Below are positions 35,970-45,020 of a stretch of DNA of 64,000 nt, piece after piece (the stretch's first letter is position 1; each line of letters opens with the position of its first letter). A program made the translations under genes and the position numbers. The DNA comes from Bradyrhizobium ontarionense (GTDB taxonomy: Bacteria > Pseudomonadota > Alphaproteobacteria > Rhizobiales > Xanthobacteraceae): contig NZ_CP088156.1 in assembly GCF_021088345.1 (NCBI RefSeq), positions 5,518,001-5,582,000 of the forward strand, written 5' to 3'. The notes under the pieces are model-generated. The model was not told the origin of the DNA, did not search any database, and saw nothing but the letters and a program-made list of their open reading frames with translations.

Positions 35970-37070
35970 ATGGAAATCGGATACTTCACGATGCCGTCGC
36001 ATCCGCCGGAGTGCGGATTGAAGGAGGGCCACGATTGGGACCTGCAGGTCCTGCGCTGGCTCGATGAGCTCGGCTATCAGGAAGCGTGGATCGGGGAGCA
36101 TCATACCGCGCCATGGGAGCCGCACCCGGCACCCGACCTTATCCTGGCGCAAGCTTTCCGCGAGACGAAGAACATCCGATTGGGGCCCGGCGGCTTCCTG
36201 CTGCCCTATCATCATCCCGCTGAACTTGCCAATCGCGTCGCGATGCTCGACCATCTGTCCGAGGGGCGTCTCAATTTCGGCATTGCCGCCTCGGGTCTGC
36301 CGAGCGACTGGGCGATGTTCAACGTCGACGGCATGAGCGGTCAGAACCGCGAGATGACCCGCGAGGCGCTGGAGATCATCCTGAAGATGTGGTCCGAGGA
36401 TGCGCCATGGACGTACAAGGGCAAGTATTGGACGGTGAACAAGCCCGAAGCCATGTTCGATTTCTTGAAACCCCACATCAAGCCGGTACAGGCGCCGCAT
36501 CCGCCGATCGGCGTTGCCGGGCTGTCGAAGAACTCCGACACGCTCAAGCTCGCGGGCGAACGCGGCTATATCCCGATGAGCCTCAATCTCAACCCGGCCT
36601 ACGTGTCCTCGCACTGGGATTCCGTCGAGGCCGGCGCCGCAAAGACCGGGCGCAAGCCCAGTCGCAGCGATTGGCGGCTCGTGCGCGAAGTGTTCGTCGC
36701 CGAGACGGACGAGGAGGCCTGGCGGCTTTCGTCCGGCGACATGATGGGACGAATGATGGGCGAATACTTCCTGCCCTTGCTCGGTCATTTCGGCTTTAAG
36801 GACTATCTGAAACATTCGCCTGACGTGCCGGACTCCGACGTCACCGTCGACTATTGCGCGAAGCGCAACTGGATCATCGGTTCGCCGGCCACGGTGACCG
36901 AGAAGATCGAGAAGATCTGGCATGAGGTTGGCGGCTTCGGCACGCTCTGTGTCTTTGGCTTCGACTACAAGCACAAGCCGGAGGCCTGGCACAATTCCCT
37001 GCGGCTGCTGAAGCAGGAAGTGATGCCGAGGTTGCGCCATCTCAATGCCGACCTGACCAGGGCCGCCTAG
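35970..37070 (+). CDS. LLM-class flavin-dependent oxidoreductase (luciferase-like)
   Basis: A 366-residue TIM-barrel flavin enzyme of the bacterial luciferase superfamily, expected to use reduced FMN from a partner reductase to oxygenate a substrate. The start MEIGYFTMPSHPPECGLKEGHDWDLQ has GAGAGGAAAG upstream and the conserved N-terminal strand IGYFTMP. EAWIGEHHTAPWEPHPAPDLILAQAFRETKNIRLGPGGFLLPYHHPAELANRVAMLDHLSEGRLNFGIAASGLPSDW is fully characteristic of limonene/alkane-type LLM enzymes. The upstream extension of the frame to 35646 is a shadow of the preceding gene. The substrate is unknown; the adjacent old yellow enzyme might share a catabolic role. Confidence 0.92.
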   Translation: MEIGYFTMPSHPPECGLKEGHDWDLQVLRWLDELGYQEAWIGEHHTAPWEPHPAPDLILAQAFRETKNIRLGPGGFLLPYHHPAELANRVAMLDHLSEGRLNFGIAASGLPSDWAMFNVDGMSGQNREMTREALEIILKMWSEDAPWTYKGKYWTVNKPEAMFDFLKPHIKPVQAPHPPIGVAGLSKNSDTLKLAGERGYIPMSLNLNPAYVSSHWDSVEAGAAKTGRKPSRSDWRLVREVFVAETDEEAWRLSSGDMMGRMMGEYFLPLLGHFGFKDYLKHSPDVPDSDVTVDYCAKRNWIIGSPATVTEKIEKIWHEVGGFGTLCVFGFDYKHKPEAWHNSLRLLKQEVMPRLRHLNADLTRAA

Positions 37071-37262
37071 TATTCCAGTGCCAGCATTCGCTCTGCCTCC
37101 GGGCTGCACTTCGGCGAATGCCGGCTCTTAGGGAAAACTAGCTAAAATTTTCGTGCGAGTGGAGCTTCGGATTTGACGCTTGAGTGATGGTCTTGCCGGT
37201 ACGAGGGGACTCAGGCGTCAGATCGGCTGCACGAGCGCGGATCCGACATTCAGGGGGCAGTC

Positions 37263-37688
37263 ATGCGATTTCGCGTCAGGAAGTTCGCTCACGTCCTGGA
37301 GCGATCGGGTCTCGCTCTGGCCGGTGCCGCCTGCGGCGTCTTCGTCGGGGCGCATGTCGGCTCCAGCGTGCCGTCGCTGACCACGCAAGGCTTCCTGGTC
37401 GTGATGATGCTGTCCGGGGCGTTGGGCTTCTACCTCGGCATCGACACGCCGCAGCTTCCCTTTCATCCGCATGACGAGGGCTCACCCGGGGAGAAGAAGA
37501 TCGACGCAGCCGAGTTCCTCAGCGCCGTCGGTACCTTTCTTGCGACGCTGACGGCGTTCTTCGCCGTCGCCATCATCATCTTGCGCGAGGATCCGCATAT
37601 CGTCTGGACGTCGCTGATCATGGCTGGCTGGATCGTCGGTGTGATCATGCAGATCGTTGCCGGGGCGATCGCGCGTCTGCGGCATTGA
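37263..37688 (+). CDS. Small four-helix membrane protein of unknown function
   Basis: 141 residues with hydrophobic segments GLALAGAACGVFVGAHVG, GFLVVMMLSGALGFYLGI, FLSAVGTFLATLTAFFAVAIIIL and TSLIMAGWIVGVIMQIVAGAIARL, separated by a polar loop (DTPQLPFHPHDEGSPGEKKIDAAE). Composition and codon use look genuine, but no named family is recognised. It stands alone between the LLM gene and the ABC importer. Immediately after the stop a TGACC-TT-GGTCA-TTTTTT motif (37690-37707) could be a weak terminator. The gap 37689-38006 is otherwise featureless. Confidence 0.7.
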   Translation: MRFRVRKFAHVLERSGLALAGAACGVFVGAHVGSSVPSLTTQGFLVVMMLSGALGFYLGIDTPQLPFHPHDEGSPGEKKIDAAEFLSAVGTFLATLTAFFAVAIIILREDPHIVWTSLIMAGWIVGVIMQIVAGAIARLRH

Positions 37689-38006
37689 TTGACCTTGGTC
37701 ATTTTTTGGGCTGTCGCTGTCGCGACTTTCATCTTGCGACGACAATTCGGACTGTGTGAGCCTTCGCCTCGGAGGCTTGACCTGTGTCAGTAGCGTCGAC
37801 TGCTGTGCAATGCGCGGTCGGCACAGGTCCTGGCGACGTTTCCAAAGCATCGCCGGCATACCGATTGGAGCCCGTTCCACAGCGCAGCGTGCGGCCGATC
37901 CAACGGCCCATGCGCCTGAAGCAGGCGTCACATCGGGAGGCTGCATGGCATCGTGCGTGTTGGCGCGCTTGATGCATCGCGGCAGGTCTGAACATTGGAA
38001 AGTCGC

Positions 38007-39557
38007 ATGATGTTGAAACGGGTGTTGCTGGGTATCGTCGTCGGCTGCGGACTGACCGCCGTTCACGCGGAGGAGCCGAAGGTCGGCGGTGTCGTCAATG
38101 CGGTGATCCAGCCCGAGCCGCCCGGTCTGATGCTGGCGATCGTCCAGAACGGTCCGACCCAGATGGTGTCCGGCAACATCTTCGAAGGCCTGCTGCGCTA
38201 CAGCCCGAAGCTCGAGCCGCTGCCGGGCCTGGCGCAAAGCTGGACCATCAGCCCGGATGCCAAGGTCTATACCTTCAAGCTCAAGCCCGGCGTCACCTGG
38301 CACGACGGAAAGCCCTTCACCTCGGCCGACGTGCTGTTCTCGATCGAGATGCTGAAGCAGACGCATGCGCGCGCCCGCAACAATCTCGTCATGGTCGAGA
38401 AGGTCGAGGCGCCGGACGATCTCACCGTCGTGTTCACGCTGAAGGAACCGTTCGGTCCGTTCATCGGGATCTTCGAGGTCGGCTCGATGCCGATGGTGCC
38501 GAAGCACCTGTATGAGGGCACCGACTACAAGACCAATCCGAACAACAATACGCCTATCGGGACCGGCCCTTTCATGTTCAAGGAATGGCAGAAGGGCTCC
38601 TTCATCCGGATGGTGAAAAATCCGAACTACCATGAGAAGGGCAAGCCCTACCTGGATGAAGTCTACTGGCAGATCATTCCGGACGCCGCCGCGCGCTCGG
38701 TCGCCTTCGAGACCGGCAAGGTCGACGTGCTGCCGGGCGGCTCGATCGAGAATTTCGACGTGCCGCGCGTCTCCAAGCTGCCGGGCGCCTGCGTCACCGG
38801 CGCCGGATGGGAGTTCTTCAGCCCGATCTCATGGATGTGGCTGAACCTCCGCAACCCGATCCTGGCCAACAAGAAGGTGCGTCAGGCGATCATGTATGCC
38901 GTTGATCGCGACTTCGCCAAGGACGTGATCTGGAACGGGCTCGGCAAGGTCGCCACCGGTCCGTCCGTGTCGACCATCAAGTTCTACAGCGACGACGTGC
39001 CGAAATATCCCTACGATCCGGCGAAAGCCAAGGCGCTCCTGAAGGAGGCCGGCTACAACGGCGAGAAAATCCGTATGCTGCCGCTCGCCTATGGCGAGAC
39101 CTGGCAGCGCTGGGGCGAGGCCGTGAAGCAGAACCTGCAGGACGTCGGCATGAACATCGAGACGATCGCGACCGACGTTCCCGGCGGCAACCAGAAGATC
39201 ATGGAATGGGACTACGACATCGCCTTCACCTATCTCTATCAGTACGGCGATCCCGCGCTCGGCGTCTCCCGCAACTACATCACCTCGGCGATCGCCAAGG
39301 GCCAGCTGTTCAACAACGTCGAGGGCTATTCCAACCCCGATGTCGACAGATTGTTCGCCGAGGGTGCCACGGCGCCGACGGACGCCAAGCGCAAGGAGGC
39401 CTATGACAAGGTTCAGAAGATCCTTGCCGAGGACGTGCCGGTGGCCTGGCTGCTCGAGCTGCAGTTCCCGACCATCAGCAAGTGCAAGGTGAAGAACCTC
39501 ATCACCACCGGCATCGGCGTCAACGACGGCTTTCGTGACGCCTGGCTCGACAAGTAG
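38007..39557 (+). CDS. Dipeptide/oligopeptide ABC transporter substrate-binding protein (SBP_bac_5)
   Basis: 516 residues with a Sec signal MMLKRVLLGIVVGCGLTAVHA. The mature protein has the family features QPEPPGLMLAIVQNGPTQMVSGNIFEGLLRYSPKLEPLPGLAQSW, FKLKPGVTWHDGKPFTSADVLFSIEM, GTGPFMFKEWQKGSFIRMVKNPNYH and KVRQAIMYAVDRDFAKDVIWNGLG. It delivers a peptide, or possibly another solute such as an opine or nickel chelate, to the permeases encoded next. The ATG at 38007 is favoured by GGAAAG a few bases upstream. It is first gene of a four-gene operon. Confidence 0.93.
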   Translation: MMLKRVLLGIVVGCGLTAVHAEEPKVGGVVNAVIQPEPPGLMLAIVQNGPTQMVSGNIFEGLLRYSPKLEPLPGLAQSWTISPDAKVYTFKLKPGVTWHDGKPFTSADVLFSIEMLKQTHARARNNLVMVEKVEAPDDLTVVFTLKEPFGPFIGIFEVGSMPMVPKHLYEGTDYKTNPNNNTPIGTGPFMFKEWQKGSFIRMVKNPNYHEKGKPYLDEVYWQIIPDAAARSVAFETGKVDVLPGGSIENFDVPRVSKLPGACVTGAGWEFFSPISWMWLNLRNPILANKKVRQAIMYAVDRDFAKDVIWNGLGKVATGPSVSTIKFYSDDVPKYPYDPAKAKALLKEAGYNGEKIRMLPLAYGETWQRWGEAVKQNLQDVGMNIETIATDVPGGNQKIMEWDYDIAFTYLYQYGDPALGVSRNYITSAIAKGQLFNNVEGYSNPDVDRLFAEGATAPTDAKRKEAYDKVQKILAEDVPVAWLLELQFPTISKCKVKNLITTGIGVNDGFRDAWLDK

Positions 39558-39636
39558 TGGTGTCATCCGGCGCGCGGGCACGAGCGCCGCGCGCCGCCGT
39601 GCCATCATCCTGCCGAGCTGACCATAAGGGCTCTCC

Positions 39637-40608
39637 ATGCTCTCCTTCATCGCCCAGCGCGTCGTGAAGGGCGTTATCGTCCTGCTCGCCATCATCGTGC
39701 TGAACTTCTTCCTGATCCGGCTGGCGCCGGGCGATCCTGCCGTGGTGATGGCCGGCGAGGCCGGCGCCTCAGACCAGATCTTCGTCGCGCAGCTGCGCGA
39801 GAAGTTCGGTCTGGACAAACCCCTGCCGGAGCAGCTGCTCATCTACGTCAAGGGCATCGCCAGTCTCGACCTCGGCTTCTCGTTCCGCCAGCAGGCGCCG
39901 GTCGCCAAGCTGATCGCCGAGCGGCTGCCGGCGACGCTGCTGCTGACGCTCACGGCCTTCGCGATCTCGCTTGGTCTCGGCATCCTGTTCGGCGTGCTGG
40001 CCGCGCGTTTCGCCGGCACCTTCCTCGATACCGCGATCACGGTGCTGGCGCTGATCTTCTACGCCACGCCGCTGTTCTGGATCGCGCTGATCGCGATCCT
40101 CTTGTTCTCTGTCTGGGCCGACTGGCTGCCGAGCTTCGGCTACGACACGGTCGGCGCCGGCTACACCGGCCTGCGCCACGCGCTCGACGTTGGCGCCCAT
40201 CTGGTGATGCCCGCCGCCACGCTCGGCCTGTTCTTCATGGCGACCTACACCCGCATGACCCGCGCCTCGATGCTGGAGGTGAAGCGGCTCGATTTCGTCA
40301 AGACCGCGCGGGCCAAGGGCCTGCGCGACGGCGTCATCCTGCGCCGCCACGTGCTGCGCAATGCGCTGCTGCCGGTCGTCACCCTGGCCGGCGTCCATGC
40401 CGGCACGCTGGTCGGCGGCGCGGTGCTGACCGAGACCGTGTTCGCCTGGCCCGGCATCGGCCGGCTGATGTATGACGCGCTGATCCAGCGTGACTACAAC
40501 CTGCTGCTCGGCGTGTTCGTGGTGTCCTCGGCCATGGTGCTGATCTTCAACCTCGTGACCGACCTCGTGTACCGGCTGGTCGATCCGCGCATCGAGTTTT
40601 CAGCATGA
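39637..40608 (+). CDS. ABC transporter permease (DppB-type)
   Basis: A 323-residue inner-membrane permease. It starts MLSFIAQRVVKGVIVLLAIIVLNFFLIRLAPGDPAVVMAG, the hallmark of the DppB/OppB family. It has the EAA-loop TRASMLEVKRLDFVKTARAKGLRDGVILRRHVLRNALLPVVTLAG for ATPase coupling and ends DLVYRLVDPRIEF. It overlaps the next permease gene by 4 bp. Confidence 0.94.
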   Translation: MLSFIAQRVVKGVIVLLAIIVLNFFLIRLAPGDPAVVMAGEAGASDQIFVAQLREKFGLDKPLPEQLLIYVKGIASLDLGFSFRQQAPVAKLIAERLPATLLLTLTAFAISLGLGILFGVLAARFAGTFLDTAITVLALIFYATPLFWIALIAILLFSVWADWLPSFGYDTVGAGYTGLRHALDVGAHLVMPAATLGLFFMATYTRMTRASMLEVKRLDFVKTARAKGLRDGVILRRHVLRNALLPVVTLAGVHAGTLVGGAVLTETVFAWPGIGRLMYDALIQRDYNLLLGVFVVSSAMVLIFNLVTDLVYRLVDPRIEFSA

Positions 40609-41444
40609 GGCAGTTCTGGCGCACCATGCTGCGGAGCCCGAGCGGCGGCATTGGGTTCATCATTCTTGTGCTCGCGATCCTGGTCGCCGTGGCCGGGCCG
40701 CTCTACTTTCCCAATTCGCCCTGGCGCATGGTGCAGCGGCCGTTCGTGGCCCCGTTCACGCTGTCCACGGTGCCGCTCGGCACCGACGCGCTCGGGCGCG
40801 ACGTGCTGGCCGGGCTGATCTTCGGCGCGCGCGTCTCGCTGCTGGTCGGCCTCGTCTCGACGCTCGTGGCGCTGGTCGTCGGTGTGCCGCTCGGCGCCGT
40901 CGCCGGCTATTTCGGCGGCCGTGTCGATGATGCCCTGATGCGCTTCACCGAGTTCTTCCAGACCATTCCGAGCTTCGCGCTCGCGATCGTGCTGGTCGCG
41001 ATCCTGCAGCCGTCGATCTATTCCATTGTTGCCGCCATCGGGCTCGTCAGCTGGCCGCCGGTCGCGCGTCTCGTGCGCGGCGAGGTGCTGAGCCTGCGCA
41101 CCCGCGAATATGTCCAGGCGGCCATCGTCACCGGACAGAGCAATGCCTGGATCATCTGGCGCGAGATCCTGCCCAACGCGCTGTCGCCGGTGATCGTGCT
41201 GGCCTCGCTGATGGTGGCGACCGCGATCCTCTTGGAATCCTCGCTGTCGTTTCTCGGCCTCGGCGATCCCAATTTGATCTCCTGGGGCTACATGGTCGGC
41301 GCCGGCCGCACCGTCATCCGCCAGGCCTGGTGGATCACGGTGTTTCCCGGCGTCGCGATCCTGCTGTCGGTGCTCGGTCTCAATCTGATAGGCGAGGGAT
41401 TGAACGATGCTCTCAACCCGCGCCTATCGCATGAGGGCAGGTGA
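40605..41444 (+). CDS. ABC transporter permease (DppC-type)
   Basis: A 279-residue partner permease. PLGTDALGRDVLAGLIFGARVSLLVGLVSTLVALVVGVPLGAVAGYFGG is diagnostic of DppC/OppC. The EAA loop reads LRTREYVQAAIVTGQSNAWIIWREILPNALSPVIVLAS, and the C-terminus is GLNLIGEGLNDALNPRL. The ATG overlaps the upstream stop and the next gene begins 3 bp after its stop, so all components are translated as a unit. Confidence 0.94.
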   Translation: MRQFWRTMLRSPSGGIGFIILVLAILVAVAGPLYFPNSPWRMVQRPFVAPFTLSTVPLGTDALGRDVLAGLIFGARVSLLVGLVSTLVALVVGVPLGAVAGYFGGRVDDALMRFTEFFQTIPSFALAIVLVAILQPSIYSIVAAIGLVSWPPVARLVRGEVLSLRTREYVQAAIVTGQSNAWIIWREILPNALSPVIVLASLMVATAILLESSLSFLGLGDPNLISWGYMVGAGRTVIRQAWWITVFPGVAILLSVLGLNLIGEGLNDALNPRLSHEGR

Positions 41445-41447
41445 GCG

Positions 41448-43058
41448 ATGACCGATCCGGTCGTGACAATCAAGAACCTCCGCATCGCGCTGCCCAAGGG
41501 CGGCGAGCGCGCCCATGCGGTCGATGGCGTCTCGTTCGATCTCACCGCGGGCAAGATCGTCTGCGTGGTCGGCGAGTCCGGCTCCGGCAAGTCGATGTGC
41601 GCGCATGCGCTGCTCGGCCTGCTGCCCAACACGGTGAAGGTCGAGGGCGGCGAGATCCGCTTCGAGGGCCGCGACCTGCTCACCGTGGACGAAGACGGCT
41701 GGCGCGATCTGCGCGGCCGCCGCATCGCCATGGTGTTCCAGGAGCCGATGACGGCGCTCAATCCGTTGATGCGGATCGGCGACCAACTGATGGAGGTGTT
41801 CGAGGCGCATGACCTGCTGACGTCTAGGGAGCGTCGCGCCAAGGCGTTGGCGCTGGTGCGCGAGGTCGGCCTGCCCGACCCGGAGCGCATCATCCGCGCC
41901 TATCCGCATCAGCTGTCGGGCGGCCAGCGCCAGCGCGCGATGATCGCGATGGCGCTCGCACTCGAGCCGGCGGTGCTGGTCGCGGACGAGCCCACCACAG
42001 CGCTCGACGTCACCACGCAGGCACAGATCCTCAAGCTGATCCGCAACCTGCAGCAGAGCCACAGCATGGCGGTGATGTTCATCACCCACGATTTCGGCGT
42101 CGTCACCGACATTGCCGACCAGGTCGTGGTGCTGCGTCATGGCAAGGTGGTGGAGGAGGGCACGGCACAGGCCGTGCTCGGCAACCCTCAGCACGACTAC
42201 ACCAAGGCGCTGCTCGCGGCCGTGCCGTCGTTCGATCCGCCGCCGCGTGAAACGCGCGAGGCGGCGCCGAAGGCGGTCGAGGTGATCTGCCTCGACAAGA
42301 CCTACATCACGCCGACAGGCTGGTTTCGCCCGAAGCGCGAAACGCGCGCCGCGCAGGCGGTCAGTTTCGCGATCCATCAGGGCGAGACACTCGGCCTGGT
42401 CGGCGAGTCCGGCTCCGGCAAGTCGTCGGTGGCGCGGCTGGTGATGCGGCTGATCGAAGCGGATCGCGGCACCGTGCGGATCGGCGACGTCGATCTCACG
42501 GCGCTCGAAGGCCGCGCGCTACGCGCGCAGCGTCATCGCATCCAGATGATCTTCCAGGATCCGTTCGCTTCGCTCAATCCGCGCCGCAAGGTCGGCCGCA
42601 TCATCGCCGACGGGATGGTCGCGCGCGGCGTTGCCCTCGATGCGGCGCTGGAGCGTGCGCAGGAGCTGCTCGGCCTGGTTGGGCTCGATGTCGGCGCCAT
42701 CGGCCGCTATCCGCACGAATTCTCCGGCGGGCAGCGCCAGCGCATCGGCATCGCGCGGGCGCTCGCGCTCGAGCCCGAGATCATCGTCGCCGATGAGGCG
42801 GTGTCCGCGCTCGACGTCTCCGTGCAGGCGCAGGTGCTGCGGCTGCTGGAAGATCTGAAGGCGCGGCTTGGGCTTTCGATGCTGTTCATCACCCATGACT
42901 TGCGCGTGGCGGCGCAGATCTGCGACCGCATTGCCGTCATGCAGAAGGGCGAGATCGTCGAGCTGAAGCCGACTGCGGCGCTGTTCGCCAACCCCGAGCA
43001 TGCCTACACCCGCGAGCTGCTCGCCGCGGTACCCGGACGTCGGCACGAGGTGGCGTAG
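41448..43058 (+). CDS. ABC transporter ATP-binding protein with two fused ATPase domains (DppD-DppF type)
   Basis: 536 residues containing two complete nucleotide-binding domains. The first has Walker [11 protein letters not shown], signature [10 protein letters not shown] and Walker [14 protein letters not shown]. The second has [20 protein letters not shown] and [14 protein letters not shown] short oligopeptide-transporter C-terminal element ([16 protein letters not shown]) is present after each. The fusion replaces separate DppD and DppF proteins and is common in Rhizobiales. Confidence 0.94.
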   Translation: MTDPVVTIKNLRIALPKGGERAHAVDGVSFDLTAGKIVCVVGESGSGKSMCAHALLGLLPNTVKVEGGEIRFEGRDLLTVDEDGWRDLRGRRIAMVFQEPMTALNPLMRIGDQLMEVFEAHDLLTSRERRAKALALVREVGLPDPERIIRAYPHQLSGGQRQRAMIAMALALEPAVLVADEPTTALDVTTQAQILKLIRNLQQSHSMAVMFITHDFGVVTDIADQVVVLRHGKVVEEGTAQAVLGNPQHDYTKALLAAVPSFDPPPRETREAAPKAVEVICLDKTYITPTGWFRPKRETRAAQAVSFAIHQGETLGLVGESGSGKSSVARLVMRLIEADRGTVRIGDVDLTALEGRALRAQRHRIQMIFQDPFASLNPRRKVGRIIADGMVARGVALDAALERAQELLGLVGLDVGAIGRYPHEFSGGQRQRIGIARALALEPEIIVADEAVSALDVSVQAQVLRLLEDLKARLGLSMLFITHDLRVAAQICDRIAVMQKGEIVELKPTAALFANPEHAYTRELLAAVPGRRHEVA

Positions 43059-43248
43059 ACCACCTCGAGGCTTCAGACGGCGGCGTCGCCGAACAAGCGC
43101 CTACGCGGTTCCGCTCCAAAGGACGGCGGTCACCGCACGGATCGTCAAACAGCGCCGCACGTCTATGATCGAGCGATCGCGCAGACGCTTGTCTGGTACC
43201 TGATCACAGTCTGGGAACTGATCAGAACGGCCGGTTCGGCCGAGCCGA

Positions 43249-43554
43249 CTAAGCGCGGGCGGGACCGCTGCTTTCAGCGCGCGCCGGAGTCGTCGCCGGG
43301 AGTCCTGCGCGCGGCCGCGCCAGCAGCGTCTTCTTGGGGGGTGGAGCGGGCAGCAGCCCCTCGCGGATGGCCTGCTTGCGCGCAAGCTTGCGATGGCGCC
43401 GGATCGCATCGGATTTCTCGCGCGTCTTCCGCTCCGACGGCTTCTCGTAAGATCTGCGGCGCTTCATCTCGCGGAACACACCTTCACGCTGCATCTTCCG
43501 TTTCAGGATGCGCAACGCTTTCTCGACGTCGTTGTCACGAACAAGAACCTGCAA
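43249..43554 (-). CDS. rpsU: 30S ribosomal protein S21, with Ala/Pro-rich C-terminal extension
   Basis: A 101-residue small-subunit protein, with the conserved core [61 protein letters not shown]. The start is a TTG at 43554, with AAGGAGG about 6 nt upstream (minus strand); no ATG is available. The last about 30 residues ([34 protein letters not shown]) extend beyond the roughly 70-residue enterobacterial protein. S21 helps the ribosome engage Shine-Dalgarno sequences. It is divergent from the cold-shock gene, 474 bp away. Confidence 0.94.
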   Translation of the reverse strand: MQVLVRDNDVEKALRILKRKMQREGVFREMKRRRSYEKPSERKTREKSDAIRRHRKLARKQAIREGLLPAPPPKKTLLARPRAGLPATTPARAESSGPARA

Positions 43555-44028
43555 AAGCTTCCTCCTTATTTTGGTCCTGCGATGAAGATCCGTCAGGCAA
43601 ATTCAATCGGCGCCGTGAGCGCGAGTGCTTTGCAAGCAAGGCCGGCAAGTGAGGCCGGCGAGCGACGCCAGCAAAGCCGCCTGAGCAGCGGTGTCATCGT
43701 ACGGAAAGCGTAGTCGCGTCATCCGCAATGTCGTCGGATGCGGTGATCAATGCATTCTGGGGCGCAGGGTCACCACCAAGGCGATGGTTGGATGAACATA
43801 GGGGCTGAGGGCGGAGATTGCCAGCCTGTTGGGCCGAAGCGCGACGGCGTGCCGAAAACAATTTCAGCCTCTGCCTTGTAATCTTGCAGAAAATCGCTAC
43901 CTTGCGGTTGTTCGATTAGCCGCTGTGCCTTTCTGAATGTGCCCGTGGGCTATTTCCCAAAGTCATCGCTCAGTCTTAGTTGAATGAGATCGCGTGATGG
44001 TCGCGCGATGATTGCTTTGGAGAAAGAT
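43555..44028. other. Divergent intergenic region, rpsU / cspA leader
   Basis: 474 bp with no supported gene. The half near rpsU (43600-43690) contains repeated AAGGCCGGCAAG/AGGCCGGCGAG units. The half near the cold-shock gene (about 43860-44028) is AT-richer and probably contains its promoter and a long 5' leader, as is usual for csp genes. I could not place -35/-10 boxes with confidence. Confidence 0.4.
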
Positions 44029-44238
44029 ATGCCGCAGGGTACCGTTAAGTGGTTCAATGGCCAGAAGGGCTTTGGCTTCATTCAGCCGCAGGACGGCGGC
44101 AATGACGTGTTCGTTCACATCAGCGCCGTCGAGCGTGCTGGTCTCGCCGGCTTGGCCGAAGGCCAGAAGGTCAACTTCGATCTGAAGACCGACAAGATGC
44201 GTGGCAAGACCAGCGCGGAAAATCTCTCGCTGGCCTGA
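44029..44238 (+). CDS. Cold-shock protein (CspA family)
   Basis: A 69-residue single OB-fold RNA/ssDNA chaperone: [42 protein letters not shown]1 (KGFGFI) and RNP2 (DVFVHI) are intact, and it ends [10 protein letters not shown]. The start at 44029 has GGAG 7 nt upstream (TTTGGAGAAAGAT); the 15-codon upstream extension is rejected. It is followed by two hairpins, the second a good terminator. Confidence 0.96.
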   Translation: MPQGTVKWFNGQKGFGFIQPQDGGNDVFVHISAVERAGLAGLAEGQKVNFDLKTDKMRGKTSAENLSLA

Positions 44239-44280
44239 TCGCCTAGGGCCATTTCACGGATGTACTGAAATGGCTGGTTT

Positions 44281-44312
44281 GCCCGCTCGATCACGGATTG
44301 AGCGGGCTTTCT
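44281..44312 (+). terminator. Rho-independent terminator of the cold-shock gene
   Basis: Stem GCCCGCTC (44281-44288) / GAGCGGGC (44300-44307) with an 11-nt loop and a TTTCT tail. A second stem CCATTTCA/TGAAATGG at 44249-44273 lies just before it. Confidence 0.8.
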
Positions 44313-44355
44313 GCGTCTCCACGACAGCTTGCACCTCCTGGGGAAGGATCAGTCG

Positions 44356-44598
44356 ATGGTAGCGAAGAGAACATCGGAGCCTTCGGCCGAAAGCCTCGCG
44401 CGGGCACAGCGCCGACAGGTCGCGGCCGACGAGGGCGCCAAGGCGCTGGCCGAATCGGGCCAGCGCGCGGCTGCGATCCGGAAGAACATGGAGCGGCTGC
44501 GCGCGCTGAGACTCGCCAAGCAGGCGGAGGATGCAAAGGCCGGCGCCGATGCCGCGGCCGCGCCGGTCCCGAAGCGACGGAAGAAGATCGTCCGATAG
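44356..44598 (+). CDS. Small basic, Ala-rich hypothetical protein
   Basis: 80 residues from MVAKRTSEPSAESLARAQRRQVAADEGAKALAESGQRAAAIRKNMERLRALRLAKQ. It is a long, highly charged helix with a short Ala/Pro linker and a polybasic end KRRKKIVR, suggesting nucleic acid binding or coiled-coil association. A GGAAGGA precedes the ATG by about 8 nt. No named family is recognised. It follows the cold-shock terminator and precedes another small ORF, so the two may be co-expressed. Confidence 0.6.
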   Translation: MVAKRTSEPSAESLARAQRRQVAADEGAKALAESGQRAAAIRKNMERLRALRLAKQAEDAKAGADAAAAPVPKRRKKIVR

Positions 44599-44682
44599 TT
44601 CGAGCCGGCGCGCCTGTGCCCGCGCGCTTCTGCCGAACGCTATTCCGCGTCCAGATCCGACGTTCCCGCCGAGGAGGCTGGT

Positions 44683-44931
44683 ATGGCCAAGGAGGTTGCG
44701 ACGGACGTTCGCATTGCCAAGGATGACCCCGAGAGCGGAGGCCAGACGATCGCCTTTGCGCTCGCGATCGGATCCTCGCGGCAAGTCTGTCATCTCGCCA
44801 CCAGCTTCCGCACCAAAAACCAGGCGCTGAACTACCTGCAGAAGCACCGCAAGGCCTTCGAGCGGATCGCGCGCGAGCAGTTCGAGCGCGGTGACGTCGA
44901 CGACGGCGTGATCCATCTCAGGATGATCTGA
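44683..44931 (+). CDS. Small hypothetical protein
   Basis: 82 residues with a strong GAGGAGG ribosome site (44671-44677) before the ATG. MAKEVATDVRIAKDDPESGGQTIAFALAIGSSRQVCHLATSFRTKNQALNYLQKHRKAFERIAREQFERGDVDDGVIHLRMI looks like a compact alpha/beta fold with a basic helix. It is not assigned to a named family. It lies 84 bp after the basic small ORF on the same strand. Confidence 0.7.
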   Translation: MAKEVATDVRIAKDDPESGGQTIAFALAIGSSRQVCHLATSFRTKNQALNYLQKHRKAFERIAREQFERGDVDDGVIHLRMI

Positions 44932-45020
44932 CGGACGGCGATCTGGCGCGACGCGCGAGACGTGATGAGACTCGGCCATGGCGGTCCTGCATGGCCGCGA
45001 ACGATGCGCCGCGCGCGTGG

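Noticed and set aside
37729..37995. A minus-strand open frame of 88 codons upstream of the peptide ABC operon
   Set aside because: Cys/Arg/His-rich shadow composition, no ribosome site, and located where the promoter of the importer operon should be.
43200..43225. CTGATCA-N12-TGATCAG dyad between the ABC ATPase and rpsU genes
   Set aside because: It lies in a convergent gap where no promoter is expected, and TGATCA is a short self-complementary hexamer, so the dyad may be chance.
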